From positions 1 to 39,555 of the forward strand of contig JADGER010000003.1 in the NCBI GenBank assembly GCA_016744315.1: DNA of 39,555 nt. The letters run 5' to 3'. Both the position numbers and the translations under genes were made by a program. The notes beneath the pieces were generated by a model that worked only from the letters and a program-made list of their open reading frames with translations, was not told where the DNA came from and did no database searches. Of the stretch, positions 9,939 through 24,900 are shown piece after piece. How positions within the stretch are numbered: the stretch's first letter is position 1; each line of letters begins with the position of its first letter. This DNA is from Sulfurovaceae bacterium. GTDB taxonomy: Bacteria; Campylobacterota; Campylobacteria; Campylobacterales; Sulfurovaceae.

Positions 9939-12900
9939 TTATATACCTTTGTTTATAATTTCTAAAAAATTATTTAGTGCTTCAATATCCAAATTATCAG
10001 CATCAATATCACTAGGAGTCAACTCTGTACTCTCTTTTCTTTGACAATGTTCAACCACCTCGACCAAAGAGGCTTTGAGATAATGGGTTAATTGCTCTAT
10101 ACGCTCTTCATTAAATTCAAACTCATCATACGCAATGGACATAGAAAATTGATTGTCTGTAATAATGGCGTTCATGTCCAATTTATACTCAGAAGTGAAA
10201 TCCTCTCCTTCTGAGGCTCCTGCACTCTCTCTTGCCATCTCAAAGAGTTCAGTATTTAAACTGTTATCAAACTCTCCTAAGTAGTTAAAAGATATCTGAG
10301 GGGTATAACTTAATGCTTCTTTACTGATGTATTTAAGTACTCCATAACCTAGCCCTTTATCAGGAATGGATCTTAGAGACTCTTTCATGTGTTTAATCTG
10401 ATGCTCTAGGGTTTGCTCTTGATGATATGCTAACTTTACAGGATAGGCTGTAGTAAACCATCCTATGGTTCTTGAGAGATCTACATCTAGCACCTCTTCT
10501 CTTCCATGTCCTTCTAATGTAATTAATACCTCTTTCATGGAGAAGCTTCTATACAGAGCAAGACTAAGTGCTGTAAGCAGTAAATCATTAATCTGTGTGT
10601 TATAAGCAAAGTTCGACTCTTCTAAAAGATTTCTAGTCTCCTCTTTGGATAACGTAAAGTTGGATGACTTTCTGTTTTTACCTAAGCGTATTACTACTTC
10701 ATTATCACAAGGAACAATTAATTCATGATTAGTAACCTCTTGCCAGTAGGCTAATTGGATTGGAATGGTTTTTACATAACTATTCAAAGCTACTGTATAG
10801 CTTTTAAAAGAATCTGTTTTTAAAGGCAATTGAATGTCTAAACCATTTTTATAATCGTTATAGGCATTATTAAAGTCTTCAAGTAGTATTCTCCATGAAA
10901 CACCATCTACAATCAAATGGTGTAAAATAATTAGCAATCTGTCCTCTTCCTGCTCTGTTTTAAAGAGTACCACTTTCATGAGTGATGACTCTTCTATATT
11001 AAATGAAGCTTGGAAGGTATCGGTTTGGGCTTCTATAGACTCTAAGCTCTTTAACTTGACCACTTCTACATCAATAGGGAAATCAACAGCATGATTTATT
11101 TGGTTAAATTCACCCTTTTTATTCTTTGGATAGTTCACTCTTAGAATATCATGATGTATTTGTAATTTCTTAATAACAATGTTGAGAATCTCCTCAGAGA
11201 TAGACTCCTTCATCTTGAAAAAGACCGATTGGTTAAAATGGTTTTTAGGGGTAGAATTTTCAAAGAACCATTGTTGGATTGGGTTGAGTTCTATCGCTCC
11301 TTCTACACTTATTTGTGCAATAACTCTTGTACTCTTTTCAAGGTACGTTGCCAACTCTTTAATGCTACTGGCTTTAAAGATACTTTTTATATCAAGCTTA
11401 TACCCTTTACTGGCTATTTTAGAAGTAATTTGAATCGCTTTAATAGAGTCTCCACCTATTTCAAAGAAGTTATCTTCTGTTGAAATTTTCTTTATGGTTA
11501 ATACTTCTAAAAAGGCTTCTATTACAATGGTTTCATTTTCATTTTTAGGTTCTATGTATGTTTTACCACTCTCTTCTTGATTGACTTCAGGTAAAGCTTT
11601 TTTGTCTATCTTTCCATTAGGCGTCAATGGTAATGATTCTAACTCTATAAAATAGCTTGGAATCATGTAGCTTGGTAGTTTACTTTTTAGGTGGGCTTTT
11701 AACGCTTCAATGATATTTTCAGAATCATTATTACTTAAATCAGTATCTTCTACCACATACGCTATCAACTGTTGCTCTTTGGCTAGAACTACTGCTTCTT
11801 TGATTCCTTTAAAGCTTAAAATAGAGTTTTCTATCTCTCCTAACTCTATTCTGAATCCTCTTATTTTTACTTGGTCATCCACACGTCCTAAGTATTCAAT
11901 ATTTCCATCTTCTTGGTATTTGACGATATCACCTGTTTTATAGATTCTTCCTAGGTTTGGATGATTGATGAACACTTGTTCTGTGAGTTCTGGTTTGTTT
12001 AGGTATCCTCTTGCTAAGCTGTCTCCTGCGATGTAGAGTTCTCCTATCGCTCCTAATGGTAGTTGCATTTGATGTTGGTCTAGAATGTAAATACTATTAT
12101 TTGAAAGAGATTTACCAATAAGTACTTTTGAAGTGTCTTTGAATTGATAAGAGGTAGCATAAATAGTAGCTTCTGTTGGTCCATAAAGGTTTCTTATATC
12201 TATCTCTTTATCAATAAGAGAATCAATAATATTTTTAGCTATAGGTTCTCCTGCCATATTAAGGGTAGTAACATTAGATAAATTGGCTTTCTCTTCTAAT
12301 AGCAATTTTACTACAGAGGGAACCGTATTAATAAAGATATTTTTATCTTTATGTAAATGATTTAATATATCAATTCCTGATTTTAATACTTTTATTGTTT
12401 TTGATTTAGCTAAGGTAAAGAATATTTCAAAAAGTGAAATATCAAAACAATATGATGTTGCAAAGTACATTAAATCAAATGAAGTATCTTTAAATTCATT
12501 TAATCCCCAAAAGGTGAAAGATGAAAGGTTAGAATGTGTTAACATCACCCCTTTAGGCTTTCCAGTAGACCCAGAAGTATAAATAACATAGGCTAAGTTT
12601 GAAGCACTGTTAATAGATTCTAAATTAGTATCTAAAGCATTATTTTCTTTTCCAAAAGTTTCAATATCAATAATATTAAGATTTAAAGTATCTAACTCAC
12701 TTATTGTTTTAGCATAATTAGTAGTATCACAAAGTAATAATCTAGCCTGAGAGTCTTCCAACATATAGCTTATTCTATCTTCAGGATACTCAGGGTCAAT
12801 CGGAAGATAAGCTCCACCTGATTTAAGTACTCCAAGAATAGCAATAATCATCCATTCACTTCTATCAACCATAATAGGCACTAAGGTATCAGCTTGAATG

Positions 12901-15900
12901 TTCTGTGTTACTCTTAAGTAGTGACCCAGCTGATTGGCTTTTTGGTTCAGCTCTTCATAAGTCAGTTCTCTCTTTTCATAAACCACTGCAATATTATTAG
13001 GTGTTTTCTTGACCTGTTCCTCAAAGAGTTCAATAATCGTCTTATCTTTTGGATACTCTTTTTGTGTTTGGTTGAAGCTTTGGAGTAAAGTTTGTTCTTC
13101 ATTTGAAATAATGTTAAGTTCATTGAGTACCGTTCTGTTACTAATGTTCTCTACAAGTGTCTCTAAGTTCAAAAAGAGTCGCTCTATGGTTGAAGCTTTA
13201 AAGAGTGCTGTGTTGTACTCTATGTTTAATACTATCTCTTCTTCTATCTCCATATAGTTAAAGGTCATATCAAACTTAGCACTTTTGGTATCAATGACCT
13301 GTAATTCAGTTTGGTTATTTGAGAAATTGAGTTCGTTCTGTTCATTGTTCTGTAAAACAATCATCATGTTGAAAATAGGATTCTGACTTAAGTCTCTCTC
13401 CAAGTCCAGTTCATCTACCAATTTATCAAAAGGATAGCTTTGGTGTTCAAAGGCTTCTAATGTCTTTTCTGTAATGCTTGAGAGATTCTCTTCAAAGCTC
13501 TTTGTGTTATCAAGCTTAGTTCTTAGTGCCAAGGTATTGATATAGAGTCCTATTTGGTCAAAGAGTTGTTCATGTCCTCTATTGGCTATTGGGGTTCCTA
13601 AGAGTATATCTTCTTGATTGCTATATTTAGACAAAAGGATATTGGTAATAGTTAAGATTACAGTAAAGAGGGTACTATTTTTAGTGTAGCTCTTTAGTTT
13701 TCTACTCTGTTCTGTATTTAGTTTAAAGTTGAGATGGCTTCCTTCAAAGCTTTGGCTACTTGGTCTACTATGGTCTAATGGGAATTCTAGGGTTTGATGT
13801 CCTTTAAGGGCTTCATGCCAATAGCTTTGGTGTTTCTCTAAATAAGCTTCATTTTTTAAAAGATTGTTTTGCCAAGCTGTATACTCTTTATAGTGAATGG
13901 TTAATGGTTTTAGCTTTGGTTCTTCTTTATTATCTAAAGCTGTATAGAGTTCTGATAGCTCTTTAACGATAATGGCGATTGACCATCCATCAGAGACAAT
14001 GTGGTGCATATTCACAAAAAGGATATTTCCATTAATAACTTTTAAACTTAGTAACGCATCTTTTTCTAAATCAAAGATGGCTGTAGCACTTTTAAGTAAG
14101 TAATCATTTACTTCATCTTCTTTAAGTTCTAGTACTTCTATAATATCTTCATTTACTTCTTTACTTATAACCTGTCTTACTTCTCCTGCACGCTCTTTAA
14201 AGTTGGTTCGGAGTATCTCATGTCGATTAATCAATCTTGTAACACTCTCTTGAAGTACTTCGATATTAAGATTTTCTTTAAAGCGTAAAGCTTCTGGCAT
14301 GTTATACACATTGCTTCCATCTTGCATTTTATCCAGTACCCAGAGTCTTCTTTGGGCATTGGATACTTCATAACTCTCTTGTGGTTCTAATGGTAGAATG
14401 GCGATATGTTCTACTTTCGTTTTAGAGGCTATCAGTTTGGCTAACCCTTGAATGGAGTTATAGATGAACAGTTCTTTTAGTTTTATCTCTACTGAGAATG
14501 CTTTGGATACTTTAGCAATGGTAGTAATGGCTGTTAAACTATGTCCACCTACCTCAAAGAAGTTATCATCCATACTCACTTTGTCTACTTTTAGTACTTC
14601 ACAGAAGATAGATTCTAATTTCTTTTCTGTTTCATTGGAAGCTTCAATATAGACTTTATGATTATCTACTTCATTGACACTTGGTAATGCTTTCTTATCT
14701 ATCTTTCCATTTGGAGTCAATGGTAATGATTCTAACTCTATAAAGTAGCTTGGTATCATGTAGGAAGGTAGTTTACTCTTTAGGTTGACTTTTAACGCTT
14801 CGATGATGTTTTTAGAATCATCATTGCTTAAATCAGTACCTTTTACCACATACGCTATCAACTGTTGCTCTTTGGCTAGAACTACTGCTTCTTTGATTCC
14901 TTTAAAGCTTAAGATAGAGTTTTCTATCTCTCCTAACTCTATTCTAAATCCTCTTATTTTTACTTGGTCATCTACTCGTCCTAAGTATTCTATATTTCCA
15001 TCTTCTTGGTATTTAGCAATATCTCCTGTTTTATAGATTCTTCCTAGGGTTGGATGGTTGATGAAGACCTTTTTGGTTAACTCTGGTTTGTTTAGGTATC
15101 CTCTTGCTAAGCCATCTCCTGCTATGTAGAGTTCTCCTATTGCTCCTAAAGGAAGTTCTTGTTGGTTTTGGTCTAGGATGTATGCCATTTCATTACATAA
15201 AGGTTGTCCAATATTAAGTTCACCTATATCTACTCTTTTAACGGTTGACCATACTGTAGCTTCTGTAGGTCCATATACATTATAGAGTTCACAGTCTAAT
15301 GTTTGTAATTTACTTAATACCTCTTTATTTAACTTCTCTCCACCTATTAAGAGTTTATTCACTTTCTTTAAAGCTTGTGGATTTAAATCCATTAACGCGT
15401 TATACCGTGTAGGAGTTGTCTGTATAATATCAATAGGATTGTTTTCTATCTCTTTAATATTTTCTTCAAGATTATTAGAAGAAGCGATGACAACTGTTAG
15501 GTTAGTAAGTAGAGAAGAAATTAATTCTAATACAGAAATATCAAAGGCTATCGTTGTGATTGCGTAGATAGTTTCTCTTTCTTTAATATTAAACTTCTTT
15601 TTCATATTAGCTGTAAAGGATGTAACATTACTTTGTGTTAACATAACTCCTTTCGGTTTCCCTGTACTCCCAGAAGTATAAATAACATACGCCAAATCAG
15701 AAGAGCTATTGATAATCTCTAAATTAGTATCATCTAAAGAACCTTTTGTACTGTAGTCTAATGCCTCAACATCAACACTTTGTATATTGAGTGTTTGACT
15801 ATAAGTATCAGCCTTATTTCTGTTCTTCATATCACTTAATAATATCTTAGCCTTAGAGTCATTTAACATATAGCTTATTCTATCCTCAGGGTACTCAGGG

Positions 15901-18900
15901 TCAATCGGAAGATAAGCTCCACCTGATTTAAGTACTCCAAGAATAGCAATAATCATCCATTCACTTCTATCAACCATAATAGGCACTAAGGTATCAGCTT
16001 GAATGTTCTGTGTTACTCTTAAGTAGTGACCCAGCTGATTGGCTTTTTGGTTCAGCTCTTCATAAGTCAGTTCTCTCTTTTCATAAACCACTGCAATATT
16101 ATTAGGTGTTTTCTTGACCTGTTCCTCAAAGAGTTCAATAATCGTCTTATCTTTTGGATACTCTTTTTGTGTTTGGTTGAAGCTTTGGAGTAAAGTTTGT
16201 TCTTGGTTTGAAATAATGTTGAGTTCATTGAGTACCGTTGTGTTACTAATGTTCTCTACAAGTGTCTCTAAGTTCAAAAAGAGTCGCTCTATGGTTGAAG
16301 CATTAAAGAGTGCTGTATTGTACTCTATGTTTAATACTATCTCTTCTTCTATTTCCATATAGTTAAAGGTCATATCAAACTTAGCACTTTTGGTATCAAT
16401 GACCTGTAATTCTGTTTGGTTATTTGAGAAATTGAGTTCGCTCTGTTCATTGTTCTGTAAAACAATCATCATGTTGAAAAGAGGATTCTGACTTAAGTCT
16501 CTCTCCAAGTCCAGTTCATCTACCAACTTATCAAAAGGATAGCTTTGGTGTTCAAAGGCTTCTAATGTCTTTTCTGTAATGCTTGAGAGATTCTCTTCAA
16601 AGCTTTTAGTGTTATCCAGTTTGGTTCGTAATGCCAAGGTATTGACATAGAGTCCTATTTGGTCAAAGAGTTGTTCATGTCCTCTATTGGCTATTGGGGT
16701 TCCTAAGAGTATATCTTCTTGATTGCTATATTTAGACAAAAGGATATTGGTAATAGTTAAGATTACAGTAAAGAGGGTACTATTTTTAGTGTAGCTCTTT
16801 AGTTTTCTACTCTGTTCTGTATTTAGTTTAAAGTTGAGATGGCTTCCTTCAAAGCTTTGGCTACTTGGTCTACTATGGTCTAATGGGAATTCTAGGGTTT
16901 GATGTCCTTTAAGGGCTTCATGCCAATAGCTTTGGTGTTTCTCTAAATAAGCTTCATTTTTTAAAAGATTGTTTTGCCAAGCTGTATACTCTTTATAGTG
17001 AATGGTTAATGGTTTTAGCTTTGGTTCTTCTTTATTATCTAAAGCTGTATAGAGTTCTGATAGCTCTTTAACGATAATGGCGATTGACCATCCATCAGAG
17101 ACAATGTGGTGCATATTCACAAAAAGGATATTTCCATTAATAACTTTTAAACTTAGTAACGCATCTTTTTCTAAATCAAAGATGGCTGTAGCACTTTTAA
17201 GTAAGTAATCATTTACTTCATCTTCTTTAAGTTCTAGTACTTCTATAATATCTTCATTTACTTCTTTACTTATAACCTGTCTTACTTCTCCTGCACGCTC
17301 TTTAAAGTTGGTTCTGAGTATCTCATGTCGATTAATCAATCTTGTAACACTCTCTTGGAGTACTTCCATATTAAGATTTTCTTTAAAGCGTAAAGCTTCT
17401 GGCATGTTATAGACATTGCTTCCATCTTGCATTTTATCCAGTACCCAGAGTCTTCTTTGGGCATTGGATACTTCATAACTCTTTTGTGGTTCTAATGGTA
17501 GAATCGCGATATGCTCTACTTTGGTTTTAGAGGCTATCAGTTTGGCTAAACCTTGAATGGAGTTATAAATGAACAGTTCTTTTAGTTTAATCTCTACACT
17601 AAACGTTTTAGACACTTTAGCAATGGTAGTGATGGCTGTTAAGCTATGTCCACCTACTTCAAAGAAGTTATCATCCATACTCACTTTGTCTACTTTTAGT
17701 ACTTCACAGAAGATAGATTCTAATTTCTTTTCTGTTTCATTAGAAGCTTCAATATAGACTTTATGATTATCTGCTTCATTTACACTTGGTAAGGCTTTCT
17801 TATCTATCTTTCCATTTGGGGTGAGTGGTAAGCTTTCTAGTTCGATGAAGTAGCTTGGTATCATGTAGCTTGGTAATTTACTTTTTAGGTGAGCTTTTAG
17901 TGCTTCGATGATGTTTTTAGAATCATCATTGCTTAAATCAGTACCTTCTACCACATACGCTATCAACTGTTGTTCTTTAGCTAGAACTACTGCTTCTTTG
18001 ATGCCTTTAAAGCTTAAAATAGAGTTTTCTATCTCTCCTAACTCTATTCTAAATCCTCTTATTTTTACTTGGTCATCTACTCGTCCTAAGTATTCTATAT
18101 TTCCATCTTCTTGATATTTAGCAATATCACCTGTTTTATAGATTCGTCCTAATGTTGGATGGTTGATGAAGACTTTGTTGGTCAGTTCGGGTTGGTTTAA
18201 ATAGCCTCTTGCTAATCCGTCTCCTGCTATGTAGAGCTCTCCTCTTGCTCCTAAGGGGAGTTGGGTTTGAGTTTGGTTTAGGATGTATGCTTTTGTATTA
18301 GGTATCGATTTACCAATTGAAATATCTTGCTTAACTCTATCTATTTGCTTATAATGGGTCACATCGGTTGCTTCTGTTGGTCCATAGGTATTAAATATAT
18401 TAATATTAGATACTTCTAGAAATCTTTTAAAGAAGTTTATATCTAATGATTCTCCTGCAAAAGCAATATCTTTTAAAGAAGAGAGTGCTTGGTATCCATT
18501 TTGTTTGTTCTCTAAGAGATTCAGTATTGGTTTAAAGGCACTAGGCACACTATTGATGAGCGTTATTTGATGTTTATCTATTAAGTCAATTATATGTTCA
18601 GGATTATAGTATTGACCATCCGACAATATTAACTCTCCTCCATGTACCAAGGGAGCCAATAAGTTTTTAGTGGAAGCATCAAAGGCAAAGGATATGATTA
18701 AAAGAGTTTTATTGCTCTCATTGATATTAAATGTTTCACTGTACCATTGAAGTAGATTAATAAAGGTGTGATGTTCAACCATAACCCCTTTTGGTGTTCC
18801 TGTTGAACCTGAAGTATAAAGAACATACATCAAGTTACTCTTTTTTACTGATACTTTAGGATTTATTATTGGATAATGAATATGTTCATCATTAAACTCC

Positions 18901-21900
18901 TCTATACTAATGATGGTTGTTGTATTAGTAAGAGTAGTCAATTTCTCTTTTAATGCCTTATTGGTTAATACCACTTTAGCTTTAGAGTCTTGAATCATAT
19001 ATTCAACTCTATCTTCAGGATAAGAAGAATCTATTGGTATATAAGCTCCACCTGATTTTAGTACTCCTAGTATGGAAATAATCATCTCTAATGAACGATT
19101 AACATTAACACCTACTAAATCATCAGTACTTATTCCTAATTCAATTAGATAATGGGCTAAACTATTAGCTCTTTGATTAAGCTCTTGGTAAGTAAGTTCT
19201 CTCTCTTCATACACCACAGCAATATTATTTGGACTCTTTCTAACCTGTTCTTCAAAGAGTTCAATAATCGTTTTATCTTTTGGGTACTCTTTTTGGGTTT
19301 CGTTGAAGCTTTTGAGTAAAGTTTGCTCTTCGTTTGAAATAATGTTGAGTTCATTAAGTATGGTTGTGTTATTGATGTTTGCTATAAGCATCTCTAAGTT
19401 CAAAAAGAGTCGCTCTATGGTTGTAGCATTAAAAAGGGCTGTATTGTATTCTATCTCTAATACTATCTCTTCTTCTATCTCCGTATAGTTAAAGGTCATA
19501 TCAAACTTAGCACTTTTAGTATCAATTGCTTGTACTTCTGTTTGATTATTTGAGAAGTTGAGTTCGCTCTGTTCATTGTTCTGTAAGACAATCATCATGT
19601 TAAAGAGAGGATTCTGACTTAAGTCTCGTTCCAAGTCCAATTCATCTACCAATTTATCAAAAGGATAGCTTTGGTGTTCAAAGGCTTCTAATGTCTTTTC
19701 TGTAATGGTTAAGAGATTCTCTTCAAAGCTTTTAGTGTTATCAAGCTTAGTTCGTAATGCCAATGTATTGACATAGAAGCCTATTTGATCAAAGAGTTGT
19801 TCATGTCCTCTATTAGCTATTGGAGTTCCTAAGAGTATATCTTCTTGATTGCTGTATTTAGACAAAAGGATATTGGTAATAGTTAAGATTACAGTAAAGA
19901 GTGTACTCTCTTTGGTAAAGCTCTTTAACTTTCTACTTTGTTCTTGATTTAGTTTAAAGTTAAGATAGTTTCCTTCAAATGTTTGGCTACTTGGTCTACT
20001 ATGGTCTAATGGGAACTCTAAGGTTTGATGTCCTTTAAGGGCTTCATGCCAATAGATTTGGTGTTTCTTTAAGTAGGCTTCATCTTTTAAGAGATTGTTT
20101 TGCCAAGCTGTGTACTCTTTATAGTGAATACTTAATGGGTTTAGCTTTGGTTCCTCTTTATTGTCTAAGGCTGTATAGAGATAGGAAAGCTCTTTAATAA
20201 TAATGGTAATTGACCATCCATCAGAAATAATGTGATGCATATTGACAAAGAGAATATTTCTATTAATCACTTTGACGTCTATTAATACATCTTTTTCTAA
20301 ATCAAAAATGGATGTAGCAGCTTGAAGTAAGTATGCATCTACTTCATCTTCTTGGATGCTTAGTTCTTCTATTACTACTTTATTTACTTTAGCACTTATT
20401 ACTTGTCTTAGCTCTCCTGCACTCTCTTTAAAGTTCGTTCTTAGTATTTCATGTCGATTAATCAATCTTGTAACACTCTCTTGAAGTACTGAGATAGTTA
20501 GATTTGTTTTAAAGCGTAAGGATCCTGGCATGTTATAGACATTGCTTCCATCTTGCATTTTATCCAGTACCCAGAGTCTTCTTTGGGCATTGGATATCTC
20601 ATAACTCTCTTGTAGTTCTAAAGGTAGTATTTCTATATGTTCTACTTTGCTTTTAGAGGCTATCAGTTTGGCTAACCCTTGAATGGAGTTATAGATAAAT
20701 AGCTCTTTTAATTTAATCTCTACGGAGAAGGCTTTGGATACGTTAGCAATGGTACTAATGGCTCTTAAACTGTGTCCTCCTATCTCAAAGAAGTTATCGT
20801 CCATACTAACTTTATCTAACTTAAGTACTTCACCGAAAATTCCAGCCAATTGTTCTTCTATTTCATTGGAAGCTTCTATATAGACTTTATGATTATCTGC
20901 TTCATTTACACTTGGTAAGGCTTTCTTATCTATCTTTCCGTTTGGAGTAAGTGGTAAGTTTTCTAGTTCTATGAAGTAGCTTGGTATCATGTAGCTTGGT
21001 AGTTTACTTTTTAGATGAGATTTTAGTTCCTCAATAATATTACTTTTAGTATTTAAAGCATTCTCTTTTACTACATACGCTATCAACTGTTGCTCTTTAG
21101 CTAAAACAACTGACTCTTTTATACCTTTAAAGCTTAGGATGGAGTTTTCTATCTCTCCTAACTCTATTCTGAATCCTCTTATTTTTACTTGGTCATCCAC
21201 TCTTCCTAAATACTCAATATTTCCATCTTTTTGGTATTTAGCAATATCTCCTGTTTTATAGATTCTTCCTAGTTTTGGGTGAGTAATGAAGACCTTTTCT
21301 GTTAACTCTGGTTTGTTTAAATACCCTCTTGCTAAACCCTCTCCTGCGATGTAGAGCTCTCCTATAGCTCCTAATGGTAGTTGCGTTTGATCTTGGTCTA
21401 GAATGTAGAGTTTGGTGTTCGCTAAGGGTTTTCCGATTGGAATAGTTTTATAGGTTTTGTTTGGGTTTACTTGATACATAGATACATAGAATGTTTCTGT
21501 TGGTCCATAGGCATTAATATATCTAGAATCTTTAGCATGTTTTATTGCATCTGTTACAGTAGCACTTTCTCCTGCTGTAACCAATAAATTAAGTCCTTCA
21601 ATTTTATCGTCTATGGATTGCAGAAATGATGGTGTGATATTTACCATATTGATATTATAATCTTTAATAATAGTATTAAATTGATTAAATACTTTCTCTT
21701 TTTTGGCAGTTACTAGAGTAGCTCCTGAAAACAAAGTTGTTAATATTTCAGATACAGATACATCAAAAGTAAATGTTGTAAATTGAAGTAATCGTACCGT
21801 ATCGTTCATACCATAAACTTCTATTTGATTGAGAACAGCATTAACTATACCACTATGCTCGACCATAACCCCCTTAGGCTTACCAGTAGACCCAGAAGTA

Positions 21901-24900
21901 TAAATAACATAAGCCAAGTCAGAAGCTTGATTAATGATGTTTAGGTTTTTTATAGGGGTATTACTACTCTTATAAGAATCTTCTTTGTTTGAATTACCTT
22001 CTACCTCAATAACATCAACCTTTAACTTATTGCTATATTCTTCTGCTTGTTGATAATTCACTTTATCACAAAGCAATAATCTTGCCTGAGAATCTTCTAA
22101 GATATAGTTAATTCTATCTTCAGGATACGCAGGGTCAATTGGAAGATAAGCTCCACCTGCTTTAAGTACTCCAAGAATAGCAATTATCATCCATTCACTT
22201 CTATCTAACATGATAGGGACTAAAGTATCAGCTTGAATCTTTTGGGTTGCTCTTAAATAGTGACCCAGCTGATTGGCTTTTTGGTTCAGCTCTTCATAAG
22301 TGAGTTCTCTCTCTTCATAAACCACAGCGATATTATTAGGAGTCTTCTTGACCTGTTCCTCAAAGAGTTCAATAATCGTCTTATCTTTTGGATACTCTTT
22401 TTGTGTTTGGTTAAAGCTTTCTAGTAAGGTTTGTTCTTCGTTTGAAATGATATTCAGTTCATTGAGTACCGTTGTGTTGCTTATATTCGCTATGAGCGTC
22501 TCTAAATTCAAGAAGAGTCGTTCTATGGTTGAAGCATTAAAGAGTGCTGTGTTGTACTCTATGTTTAACTCTATCTCTTCTTCTATCTCCATATAGTTAA
22601 AAGTCATATCAAACTTAGCACTTTTACTTTCAATAACTTTTATCTCTGTTTCGTTATTTGAGAAGTTAAGTTTATTTTGTTCAGTATTTTGTAAAATAAT
22701 CATCATATTAAACAAAGGGTTCTGACTGAGGTCTCTCTCTAAGTCCAGTTCATCTACCAATTTATCAAAAGGATAACTTTGATGTTCAAAGGCTTCTAAT
22801 GTCTTTTCTGTAATGCTTGAGAGATTCTCTTCAAAGCTTTTAGTGTTATCAAGCTTAGTTCTTAGTGCCAATGTATTGACATAGAATCCTATTTGGTCAA
22901 AGAGTTGTTCATGTCCTCTATTGGCTATTGGGGTTCCTAAGAGTATATCTTCTTGATTGCTGTATTTAGACAAAAGAATATTCGTAATAGTTAAGATTAC
23001 AGTAAAGAGCGTACTCTCTTTGCTAAAGCTTTTTAACTTTCTACTCTGTTCTGTATTCAGTTTAAAGTTAAGCTGACTTCCTTCAAATGTTTGGCTACTT
23101 GGTCTACTGTGGTCTAATGGGAACTCTAAGGTTTGATGTCCTTTAAGTGCTTCATGCCAATAGCTTTGGTGTTTCTCTACATAAGCTTCATTTTTTAAAA
23201 GATTGTTTTGCCAAGCTGTGTACTCTTTATAGTGAATACTTAATGGTTTTAGGTTGGGTTCCTCTTTATTATCTAAAGCTGTATAGAGTTCTGATAGCTC
23301 TTTAACGATAATGGCGATTGACCATCCATCAGAGATAATATGGTGCATATTCACAAAGAGAATATTCTTATTAATTACTTTTACAGTTATTAATGCATCT
23401 TTTTCTAAATCAAAGATATCGGTAGAAGCTTTAAGTAAGTAGACATCTACTTCATCTTTTTCAAGGGTTAGCTCTTCTATTACTACAGTATTTACTTCTT
23501 TACTTATAACCTGTCTGACTTCTCCTGCACGCTCTTTAAAGTTGGTTCTGAGTATCTCATGTCGATTAATTAACCTTTTTACACTCTCTTGTAGTACTTC
23601 ACTATTAAGGTTCTCTTTAAAGCTTAGTGCTTCTGGCATATTATAGACATTACTTCCATCTTGCATTTTATCCAGTACCCAAAGTCTTCTTTGGGCATTG
23701 GATATCTCATAACTTTCTTGTGGTTCTAATGGTAAAATCTCAATATGTTCTACTTTGCTTTTAGAAGCAATAAGTTTGGCTAAACCTTGAATGGAGTTAT
23801 AGAGAAATAGCTCTTTCAGTTTGATTTCTACTAAAAAAGCTTTAGATACTTTAGCAATGGTAGTGATGGCAGTTAAGCTGTGTCCTCCTATCTCAAAGAA
23901 GTTATCATCCATACTCACTTTATCTACTTTTAGTACTTCACAGAAGATAGATTCTAATTGTTTCTCTGTTTCATTGGAAGCTTCGATATAGACTTTACTG
24001 TTATCTGCCTCATTATGTTGTGGTAAGGCTTTCTTATCTATCTTTCCGTTTGAGGTGAGTGGTAAGCTTTCTAGTTCTATGAAGTAGCTTGGTATCATGT
24101 AAGAAGGTAATTTACTTTTTAGGTGGGCTTTTAGTCCTCCGATGATGTTTTTAGAATCGTCTGAATTTAAATTATTCTCTTCTACCACATAGGCTATCAA
24201 CAGTTGCTCTTTAGCTAGAACAACTGCTTCTGTTATACCCTTAAAGCTTAAAATAGAGTTTTCTATCTCACCCAACTCTATTCTGAATCCTCGTATTTTT
24301 ACTTGATCATCTACTCTTCCTAAATACTCGATATTTCCATCTTCTTGGTATTTGGCGAGATCTCCTGTTTTATAGATTCTTCCTAGTTTTGAATGCTTGA
24401 TGAAGACTTTTTCGGTGAGTTCTGGTTGGTTTAAATAACCTCTTGCTAGTCCATCTCCTGCTATGTAGAGTTCCCCACTAACTCCTAATGGCACTCTTTG
24501 GTTTTCTTGGTTTAAAATATAGAGCTTAGTATTATTAATCGCTTCCCCTATTGGTATAGTTTGATACTCTTTATTGGGGTTGACTTGATAGGTAGTTGCC
24601 GTTATGGAGCTTTCTGTTGGTCCGTAAGCATTAATATATCTCGCTGTTTTTGAATATTTAAGTGCATCTTCTACTTTAGCACTCTCCCCTCCTGTAATAA
24701 TTGTTTTTAAGTTTTCTATATTTTCAATTGAATTAAGTAAACTAGGTGGAATATCCACTATATTTATATTCTCTTTTTGTACCAAACCATTAATGTCTTT
24801 AAGCATTTTATCTTTAGATGCTGTGATTAAAGTCGCTCCAAAGAGTAATGTTATAAAGATTTCGGCTATAGAAGCATCAAACGCAAACGAAGCAAACTGT

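Noticed and set aside
19157-19354. 65-aa minus-strand ORF in another frame of the giant NRPS
   Set aside because: Overlaps conserved A-domain coding sequence and has no independent support.
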